Positions 6,484 to 10,607 of a stretch of DNA of 12,157 nucleotides are shown here, piece after piece. The stretch comes from Spirochaetaceae bacterium. GTDB taxonomy: Bacteria > Spirochaetota > Spirochaetia > Spirochaetales_E > Spirochaetaceae_B. The notes beneath the pieces are model-generated. The model was not told the origin of the DNA. It ran no database searches and worked only from the letters and a program-made list of their open reading frames with translations. The translations under genes and the position numbers were made by a program. The stretch is taken from NCBI GenBank assembly GCA_003249275.1, contig QKJO01000036.1, positions 1-12,157 of the forward strand, in the 5' to 3' direction. Within the stretch, counting starts at the first letter, position 1; each line of letters begins with the position of its first letter.

Positions 6484-7623
6484 GTGTCAGACAAGAAGAT
6501 TTCAGTCCTGGTGATAGACGACTCGGCACTGATGAGAAATATCATATCCAGGTTGATTGAAAAAGACGGCAGTCTTGAAGTGGCGGGAACCGCCATGAAC
6601 GGCCGTTTCGGCCTGAATAAAATCCCCAGACTCAATCCTGATGTGATCGTCCTCGATCTTGAAATGCCGGAAATGAACGGCATCGATTTTTTGAAAGAGA
6701 TGCACAGCATGAACATCGAAATTCCCGTTGTCATCCTGTCTTCCATTGCCAAAAAAGGCGCCCGGGTCACCATGGAGGCCCTTGCTCTGGGAGCTTCTGA
6801 TTTTATAACCAAACCCAGCGGTTCATCCCCTGACGAACTTGAAAAAGTCGGTCAGCAGCTTGTCTCGGTACTCAAGGCCTACGGCAGCGATTTCCGGAGG
6901 AAAAAAGGCGAATATCTCCCCCCGATGGAGGAGAATCACATGCCGGCCCCCGTTGCCGAACCGGCATTTATCCGTCAGTCGGCCGTGGTCAGCGAGCGCG
7001 CCTCAAAATTAAAACCCGACTGGGAGAGCATCAAACCCGTCAGAGAACCGGAAAAGCCCGAGATCATCGCCATAGGAATCTCCACGGGCGGTCCCAATGC
7101 CCTCAGAAAAGTATTTGCGGAAATCGACCCGCGACTTGCCGTACCCATTCTGGTTGTTCAGCATATGCCCGCCGGTTTTACAAAGGAGTTTGCCGCCAGT
7201 CTCGACAGAATCTGCCCGCTTGAGGTTAAAGAAGCGGCAGAGGGAGATATCATTAAAAGCGGCCGGATACTGATCGCTCCGGGGGATGCTCATATTTCCA
7301 TAGAGAAAAAGTCACTGGCGTCAATCATTCACCTGGAAGACACGGAACTTGTAAACGGCCACAAACCTTCCGCCGGAGTTCTGTTCGACTCGATTGCAAA
7401 AAACTACGGGAACAGATCCATTGCGGTCATTATGACGGGAATGGGCAAGGACGGAGCCAGAGAGATCGGAGAGGTTTACAGGGAAGGAGGCATGACTATC
7501 GCCCAGGATGCAACATCCTGCATCGTATACGGCATGCCCAGAGTCGCCGTTGAACACAATTACATCAGAAAAATTGTATCTCTCGACGACATGGCCAAAA
7601 CTATCTGTTCACTGGCAGGCTGA
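6484..7623 (+). CDS. cheB: Chemotaxis response regulator protein-glutamate methylesterase CheB
   Basis: CheB removes methyl groups from chemoreceptors and can deamidate glutamines. Its activity rises when CheA phosphorylates the receiver domain. The start is GTG, with AGAGG seven bases upstream. The 379-residue protein has an N-terminal receiver domain (about 5-125) with the acidic pair Asp12-Asp13, phospho-acceptor Asp58 (VIVLDLEMPEMNG) and Lys110 (ITKPSG). A variable linker follows at about 130-190, then the methylesterase domain (about 193-378). The catalytic triad is Ser200 (GISTGGP), His227 (VQHMPAGF) and Asp323 (MTGMGKDGA). Its linker and domain sizes are ordinary. It is translated just after cheR, the usual adaptation pair. 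It converges on the RseC-like gene with 5 bases between the stop codons. Confidence 0.96.
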   Translation: MSDKKISVLVIDDSALMRNIISRLIEKDGSLEVAGTAMNGRFGLNKIPRLNPDVIVLDLEMPEMNGIDFLKEMHSMNIEIPVVILSSIAKKGARVTMEALALGASDFITKPSGSSPDELEKVGQQLVSVLKAYGSDFRRKKGEYLPPMEENHMPAPVAEPAFIRQSAVVSERASKLKPDWESIKPVREPEKPEIIAIGISTGGPNALRKVFAEIDPRLAVPILVVQHMPAGFTKEFAASLDRICPLEVKEAAEGDIIKSGRILIAPGDAHISIEKKSLASIIHLEDTELVNGHKPSAGVLFDSIAKNYGNRSIAVIMTGMGKDGAREIGEVYREGGMTIAQDATSCIVYGMPRVAVEHNYIRKIVSLDDMAKTICSLAG

Positions 7624-7634
7624 AGAGATCAGCC
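7618..7634. other. Small hairpin spanning both convergent stop codons
   Basis: GGCTGA and TCAGCC form a perfect 6-bp stem around AGAGA. The stem contains the cheB TGA stop on the plus strand and the TGA stop of the opposing gene on the minus strand. There is no T-run on either side, so it is not an intrinsic terminator. It may simply reflect two TGA codons facing each other. Confidence 0.35.
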
Positions 7635-8096
7635 GCATCCCTTGCAGGATTTGCAGGCGTCATGGCAGTTCATGAACTCTTTCATATCCTCAAGACTCAT
7701 CTTTCTGTGAATCACAGGCAGCTTTCCCGGCCCTTTGATTTTTCTTACAAGGACATTGACTCCCATTCCTCCGGCCAATCCGGTTACTCCTGCCAGAAAG
7801 AGGAGAACCTCATTCCCGCTTATAAGTGAGAAGATACCGTAAGCCAGCAGAAATCCGATGAGAGGAAGGATGAAGACCATAAAGGCCGCCTTGATCGAAT
7901 CGGCAGGATTGATCAGGATTTCCACCATTTCCCCCTTCGACAGGGAAAGGGACTGGGGATTTTCTGCAGGAAAACTGCGTTCCTTCACCTTCCAGAAGGA
8001 ACGGGATGTCTGTGATTTCTCCGCTTTGGGATTGGGATAACGTACCAGGACTGTGTTGTCCTGTAATTTTTCTTCAACGATTGTCGGCTGTATCAT
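7629..8096 (-). CDS. RseC/MucC-like membrane protein with C-terminal Cys cluster
   Basis: This 155-residue protein has a soluble N-terminal part (about 1-68), two predicted transmembrane helices (about 70-92, AAFMVFILPLIGFLLAYGIF, and about 97-117, rich in Leu and Gly) and a short cytoplasmic-type tail. This layout fits the RseC/MucC (SoxR-reducing system) family, whose members act beside Rnf electron-transport complexes or anti-sigma factors. The N-terminal Cys-x2-Cys type cluster usual for that family is absent. Instead four cysteines (144, 148, 151, 154) sit in the last dozen residues, CHDACKSCKGCG, and could bind a metal or iron-sulfur cluster. A ribosome site GGAGAGG lies four bases before the ATG. 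The gene overlaps the end of the YmdB-like gene by 23 bp, so the two are coupled. The family call is moderate and the function unknown. Confidence 0.65.
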   Translation of the reverse strand: MIQPTIVEEKLQDNTVLVRYPNPKAEKSQTSRSFWKVKERSFPAENPQSLSLSKGEMVEILINPADSIKAAFMVFILPLIGFLLAYGIFSLISGNEVLLFLAGVTGLAGGMGVNVLVRKIKGPGKLPVIHRKMSLEDMKEFMNCHDACKSCKGCG

Positions 8097-8886
8097 CTGG
8101 CCTCTCCGTACAAGGTATTCTCAGGGTTTCGATACTCAGGGCCTTACCCTGATCATCGATGTCTATGCATACACCCTGGAGTTCCAGCTGTTCCCAGGTA
8201 TCCAGGGATCTCTCGGGAATCTGGGTCAGGAATTTTTTGATTTCCACTTCCGGATTCAAACCGCCCACCGAATTCAGACTGCCCGTTCGTCCGGCATCGG
8301 TGATCATAGCCGATCCTTTGTTCATAAGGCATCCGTCCGCCGTCAGCGCTTTGGTTCCGGTTCCTACAAAGGCACTGACCTGACCGTCAGTGATATAGGA
8401 CAGGGTTTGTTTTTCGGCTGTTGTCGTGGCATGTAGATTGACTATGATGTGGGGGGTCAGTTCTCTGACACGGCCGATCAGTTCGGTAACATAGGAGAAG
8501 GGATTGGAAAGATGGACCCGCTGATATCCCGACTGTCCCAGAAGATTGATAACGCCTATCTTCTGATCGCCGACATTGTAAACACACCAGCCCCTTCCCG
8601 GACTTCCGGGCGGATAGTTTGCCGGTCTCAACAGAAAAGATGCCTTGGGTATGAATTCAACCATATCTTTTTTGTAAAAGACACACTCTCCTGAGGTCAG
8701 TACATCCACCCCGAGTTTTTTCAGATAGAGGGAGTGATTCTTCCCCATTCCGAAACCACCGGTGACACCGTTGCCGTTGGCAACAACAAAATCGATGCCC
8801 TTCTCTTCTTTCAGCTCGGGGAGAATCTTTTTGACAGTAAAAACTCCGGCTTTTCCTACAATTTCCCCGATAAACAGAACTTTCAT
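8074..8886 (-). CDS. YmdB-family metallophosphoesterase-like protein with altered active site
   Basis: YmdB proteins hydrolyse 2',3'-cyclic nucleotides using two metal ions. The 270-residue product aligns with the family along its length: MKVLFIGEIVGKAGVFTVKK, then LLRPANYPPGSPGRGW, NLHATTTAEKQ, SAFVGTGTKALTAD and MITDAGRTGSLNSVGG. As recalled, the typical motifs GDIVG, ANGEN, GNH, GTHTH each carry metal ligands. Here they read GEIVG (Glu8), ANGNG (Asn39), GEC (Glu67, Cys68) and GTGTK (Gly177, Lys179). Only His152 is plainly kept. The protein may be inactive, bind a different metal, or have a lineage-specific chemistry. I use the ATG at 8886 because the family starts at MKVLFIG. The frame extends 12 residues upstream to 8922, but those look unrelated. 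The ribosome site is weak (AGTGGT). The RseC-like gene overlaps its 3' end. Confidence 0.8.
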   Translation of the reverse strand: MKVLFIGEIVGKAGVFTVKKILPELKEEKGIDFVVANGNGVTGGFGMGKNHSLYLKKLGVDVLTSGECVFYKKDMVEFIPKASFLLRPANYPPGSPGRGWCVYNVGDQKIGVINLLGQSGYQRVHLSNPFSYVTELIGRVRELTPHIIVNLHATTTAEKQTLSYITDGQVSAFVGTGTKALTADGCLMNKGSAMITDAGRTGSLNSVGGLNPEVEIKKFLTQIPERSLDTWEQLELQGVCIDIDDQGKALSIETLRIPCTERPDDTADNR

Positions 8887-8972
8887 TACCACTAAAATAC
8901 TCAATAATGCTAAGGAAAACAATGGACGGTCCGGGTGTTTCAGGAGATTGTTTTGCCCGTTTCACAGGGTTG

Positions 8973-9001
8973 TTGACAAAAAAAACAAGCCTATCTATAC
9001 T
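8973..9001 (+). promoter_or_regulatory. Promoter of tRNA-Leu
   Basis: TTGACA (8973-8978) and TATACT (8996-9001) are separated by exactly 17 bases. The -35 is perfect and the -10 matches five of six. The expected start near 9008 is about 6 bases before the mature tRNA 5' end, so the leader is very short. Confidence 0.85.
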
Positions 9002-9013
9002 GGTGCCACGTCT

Positions 9014-9097
9014 GCCTGGATGGTGAAATTGGTAGACACGCTAGTTTCAGGGACTAGTGCTCGCAAGGGCGTGGAGGTTCGAGTCCTCTTCCAGGCA
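9014..9097 (+). tRNA. tRNA-Leu (anticodon CAG)
   Basis: The 84-base sequence folds as a type II tRNA. The acceptor stem GCCTGGA pairs with TCCAGGC (9090-9096) and A is the discriminator base. The D-arm has the leucine pattern TGGTGAAATTGGTAGACACGC. The anticodon stem CTAGT/ACTAG closes the loop TTCAGGG with anticodon CAG at 9048-9050, which reads CTG codons. The long variable arm (TGCTCGCAAGGGCG) and the T-arm with loop TTCGAGT complete it. CCA is not encoded. It has its own promoter and terminator as a single-gene unit. Its last 18 bases recur downstream at 9273-9290. Confidence 0.95.
9080..9097 (+). repeat. 18-bp direct repeat, copy 1 (tRNA-Leu 3' end)
   Basis: CGAGTCCTCTTCCAGGCA, from the T-loop to the discriminator base of the tRNA, is repeated perfectly at 9273-9290, 193 bases downstream. 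The identity ends exactly at base 9097, the end of the tRNA. Integrative elements that enter at tRNA 3' ends leave this kind of duplication. Confidence 0.85.
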
Positions 9098-9098
9098 T

Positions 9099-9141
9099 AA
9101 AAAAAGCTTCAATGACCGGATGGTCGTTGGAGCTTTTTTTT
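9099..9141 (+). terminator. Terminator of tRNA-Leu (works on both strands)
   Basis: AGCTTCAATGACC (9105-9117) pairs with GGTCGTTGGAGCT (9122-9134) around a GGAT loop, with two G-T wobbles, followed by eight T (9134-9141). Seven A residues (9099-9105) precede the stem, so the same hairpin has a T-run on the minus strand too and could stop transcription entering from the right. Confidence 0.9.
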
Positions 9142-9151
9142 ATTTCCGGTT

Positions 9152-9288
9152 CCTGGAGGAGGACTCGAACCTGAAGAGCGGCCTGAATACCTGGAAGGCA
9201 AACAGGCAGGATGCCTGTTTAGCTCTGAGGGAGGACTTGGAATGGACCGGGATGATCCCGGGACATGGAAAGCGAGTCCTCTTCCAGG
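9152..9288. repeat. Structured module A with tRNA-like arms, candidate ncRNA or small palindromic element
   Basis: The outer arms CCTGGAGGAGGACTCG (9152-9167) and CGAGTCCTCTTCCAGG (9273-9288) can pair over 16 bp with one G-T wobble. Inside lie a 4-bp stem GCCT/AGGC (9181-9184 with 9196-9199) with loop GAATACCTGGA, an 8-bp hairpin AAACAGGC/GCCTGTTT (9200-9207 with 9213-9220) with loop AGGAT, and CCGGGA/TCCCGG (9247-9252 with 9256-9261) with loop TGA. The core 9159-9279 is homologous to module B, with compensatory changes in the stems. I see no promoter just upstream on the plus strand, so transcription is unproven. Frames through it are not credible genes. Confidence 0.7.
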
Positions 9289-9290
9289 CA
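9273..9290 (+). repeat. 18-bp direct repeat, copy 2
   Basis: This exact copy of the tRNA-Leu 3' terminal 18 bases forms the right arm of module A. The flanking bases differ from those at copy 1 on both sides, so the identity is limited to the tRNA 3' end. Confidence 0.85.
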
Positions 9291-9317
9291 CCCTCAGGCC
9301 CTACCTCTGAATACTCA

Positions 9318-9340
9318 TGAGAATGCTTAATGCATTCTCA
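9318..9340. repeat. Perfect 9-bp hairpin between the two modules
   Basis: TGAGAATGC and GCATTCTCA form a perfect stem around the loop TTAAT. No T-run follows. It lies 27 bases after the second 18-bp repeat and 17 bases before the next terminator stem. If the region is transcribed rightward, it would be a separate stem-loop near the 3' end of that RNA. Confidence 0.6.
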
Positions 9341-9357
9341 GCCAACGGTAAAAGAAT

Positions 9358-9394
9358 GACCCGGTAGCCGATAAGGCTGCTGGGTCTTTTTTTT
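9358..9394 (+). terminator. Strong rho-independent terminator after module A
   Basis: GACCCGGTAGCC (9358-9369) pairs with GGCTGCTGGGTC (9375-9386) over 12 bp, including two G-T wobbles. The loop is GATAA and eight T follow (9387-9394). No protein gene ends here, and the tRNA already has its own terminator at 9099-9141. A transcript therefore seems to be expected from the module A region, or this is a backup stop. Confidence 0.88.
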
Positions 9395-9399
9395 CATTC

Positions 9400-9521
9400 G
9401 AGGACTCGAACTGCAGCGACGGCGCGAATACATGGAGCGCAAACCGGCAGGGAGGCCGGTTTAGGAGCAGAAGAGGGGTCGCAACGAGCCTGCAGGATGC
9501 AGGCGAATGAAGACCGAGTCC
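9400..9521. repeat. Structured module B, homologue of module A
   Basis: Module B runs from GAGGACTCG (9400-9408) to CGAGTCC (9515-9521), which pair over 7 bp. It contains GCGC/GCGC (9422-9425 with 9437-9440) with loop GAATACATGGA, AAACCGGC/GCCGGTTT (9441-9448 with 9455-9462) with loop AGGGAG, and GCCTGC/GCAGGC (9488-9493 with 9499-9504) with loop AGGAT. It is co-linear with module A, and the only net length difference is one base in a hairpin loop. CATTCG (9395-9400) and CGAATG (9503-9508) could also pair in a crossing, pseudoknot-like order. No terminator follows before the gpx promoter. Confidence 0.68.
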
Positions 9522-9562
9522 AATTCAGAAAGCATTATAATCCATATTTTCTGATCCTCTGG

Positions 9563-9591
9563 TTGACATTATATGTCGTGCACGATATATT
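9563..9591 (+). promoter_or_regulatory. Promoter of gpx-ohrR
   Basis: A perfect TTGACA (9563-9568) and TATATT (9586-9591) are separated by exactly 17 bases. Transcription should start near 9598, giving a leader of about 24 bases to the gpx ATG at 9622, with AGGAG at 9612-9616. A palindrome fills most of the spacer and overlaps the -10. Confidence 0.8.
9571..9590. promoter_or_regulatory. 20-bp palindrome in the gpx promoter, likely OhrR operator
   Basis: The sequence ATATGTCGTGCACGATATAT is symmetric around 9580/9581 with one mismatched pair (9575 with 9586). A bound dimer would cover the spacer and -10 and block polymerase. A MarR-family peroxide sensor is encoded two genes into the same unit, and OhrR proteins are known to bind near-palindromes over -10 regions. 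The match to OhrR is an inference from position and shape. Confidence 0.65.
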
Positions 9592-9621
9592 CACACACGA
9601 CACTACAAACCAGGAGTCGTT

Positions 9622-10116
9622 ATGTCGGAAAATTTTTATGATTTCGAAGCTCAGGATATCAAAGGGAACACTGTCAAAATGGACAAATACCGGGGAAAGG
9701 TTGTTCTGGTAGTCAATACAGCCAGCAAATGCGGCTTCACTCCCCAGTACGAAGGTCTTCAGAAGCTATACAAGGAGTTTGCAGACAGCGGACTGGAAAT
9801 ACTGGGATTTCCCTGTGATCAGTTCGGCCACCAGGAACCGGGCAACAGCGATGAGATATCAAAGTTCTGCTCTCTCAATTTCGGAGTCACCTTTCCCTTG
9901 TTTAAAAAAGTGGAAGTGAACGGACCCGAAGCTCATCCCCTTTATCAATATCTCACAAAAAAGAAACCCGGGCTGATCGGCAGTTCCATAAAATGGAATT
10001 TCACAAAATTCCTCATCGGACCGGACGGAACGCCTCTCAAAAGATTTGCACCGACCCTTGAACCGGAGAAACTGATTCCCCAGATCAAAGAACTGCTGCC
10101 CAAGGCAACCGCGTAA
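9622..10116 (+). CDS. gpx: Glutathione peroxidase family, probable thioredoxin-type peroxidase
   Basis: This enzyme reduces hydrogen peroxide and organic or lipid hydroperoxides. The 164-residue protein has a standard thioredoxin-fold Gpx layout without a signal peptide, so it is cytoplasmic. The peroxidatic Cys37 lies in NTASKCGFTPQY (Cys, not selenocysteine). Gln71 lies in FPCDQFGHQEPG, and Trp125-Asn126 lie in KWNFTKFLI, completing the catalytic tetrad. Cys83 in FCSLNFGVTFPLF occupies the position of the resolving Cys in thioredoxin-dependent family members such as yeast Gpx3 (Cys82). It is therefore likely an atypical 2-Cys, thioredoxin-dependent peroxidase rather than a glutathione user. 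The ATG has AGGAG five bases upstream. ohrR follows after 15 bases, which ties the enzyme to organic-peroxide sensing. Confidence 0.93.
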   Translation: MSENFYDFEAQDIKGNTVKMDKYRGKVVLVVNTASKCGFTPQYEGLQKLYKEFADSGLEILGFPCDQFGHQEPGNSDEISKFCSLNFGVTFPLFKKVEVNGPEAHPLYQYLTKKKPGLIGSSIKWNFTKFLIGPDGTPLKRFAPTLEPEKLIPQIKELLPKATA

Positions 10117-10119
10117 CAG

Positions 10120-10125
10120 TATAAT
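10120..10125 (+). promoter_or_regulatory. TATAAT just before ohrR, possible leaderless internal promoter
   Basis: A perfect -10 hexamer ends six bases before the ohrR ATG, in the 15-base gap after gpx, where no ribosome site is visible. Transcription from it would begin at or next to the ATG. The -35 region at 17 bases (TGCCCA) is poor and there is no extended -10, so this may be chance. Confidence 0.3.
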
Positions 10126-10131
10126 AGACGC

Positions 10132-10602
10132 ATGACAACCTATGATGAATTGAGACTGGATAATCAGCTCTGCTTTCCTCTGTATGCGGCTTCCAGAATG
10201 GTCACCCGTATGTACCAGCCTCTGCTCAAGGAGATCGGGGTGACTTATCCCCAGTACCTGATCCTGATGGTCCTCTGGGAAGCAGGAGAGCTCTCCGTTA
10301 CGGAGATCGGGGCAAGGCTTCATTTAAGCTCAAACACCCTGACCCCCCTTCTGAAGAGGATGGAAGCCAGAGCACTGGTCCGGAGAGAAAGATCCGCCGA
10401 GGATGAACGGGTTGTCAGGGTCATTCTGACCCCCGACGGCATCAATCTGAAAGAAAAAGCCGTAAAAATTCCCAGGCAGCTGGGCTCCAGACTCCTTGAA
10501 TCTGCGGAACTGGAAGAGCTCATAACAGTCGTATCGGTATTAAAGAAAATCCTTGCCTCAGATACGGAGGCGGGAGTCTCATCAGAAGGAGATGATCTTT
10601 AA
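10132..10602 (+). CDS. ohrR: OhrR-type MarR-family organic peroxide sensor/repressor
   Basis: OhrR represses peroxidase genes until organic hydroperoxides oxidise its sensing Cys. The 156-residue protein begins with the OhrR hallmark LDNQLCFPLYAASR. The reactive residue is Cys14, with Tyr28 and Tyr39 (VTYPQYLILMVLWE) at the positions matching Cys15, Tyr29 and Tyr40 of Bacillus OhrR. The winged helix-turn-helix spans about 52-105 (LSVTEIGARLHLSSNTLTPL, then ERVVRVILT). There is no other Cys, so it is a one-Cys type that would need a small thiol or over-oxidation for derepression. It shares the transcript with gpx rather than with ohr, the usual partner. No Shine-Dalgarno sequence precedes its ATG. 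A palindrome in the gpx promoter is the natural operator, implying autoregulation. It converges with the GGDEF-EAL gene, 5 bases apart. Confidence 0.92.
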   Translation: MTTYDELRLDNQLCFPLYAASRMVTRMYQPLLKEIGVTYPQYLILMVLWEAGELSVTEIGARLHLSSNTLTPLLKRMEARALVRRERSAEDERVVRVILTPDGINLKEKAVKIPRQLGSRLLESAELEELITVVSVLKKILASDTEAGVSSEGDDL

Positions 10603-10607
10603 TCCTA

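Larger units (their letters stand above)
9142..9562. other. Long stretch without a credible protein gene between tRNA-Leu and the gpx promoter
   Basis: About 420 bases hold two structured modules, a perfect hairpin, a strong terminator and the second copy of the tRNA 3' end, each listed separately. Short frames here (for example across 9057-9320 and 9497-9712) start inside the tRNA or a module, follow its repeats and have no ribosome site. Bases 9522-9562 are AT-rich leader-like sequence just before the gpx promoter, with no further feature. Confidence 0.7.

Noticed and set aside
7618..7634. Bidirectional terminator between cheB and the RseC-like gene
   Set aside because: The stem is only 6 bp and neither strand has a T-run after it.
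9057..9320. Frame of 87 codons from inside tRNA-Leu through module A
   Set aside because: The start lies in the tRNA, the frame crosses the tRNA terminator and then simply follows module A. A partly similar peptide in module B reflects the shared repeat, not protein selection.
9400..9521. Integron attC site
   Set aside because: There are no RYYYAAC/GTTRRRY core sites at the ends, no integrase or gene cassettes nearby, and the fold has several hairpins rather than one long imperfect stem.
9142..9562. CRISPR array or ordinary tandem repeat
   Set aside because: Only two diverged copies exist, separated by a terminator and a unique hairpin, with internal fold instead of short identical repeats and unique spacers.
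9497..9712. Frame of 71 codons starting in module B and crossing the gpx promoter
   Set aside because: It begins inside a structured repeat, covers the gpx promoter, palindrome and the start of gpx in another frame, and has no ribosome site.
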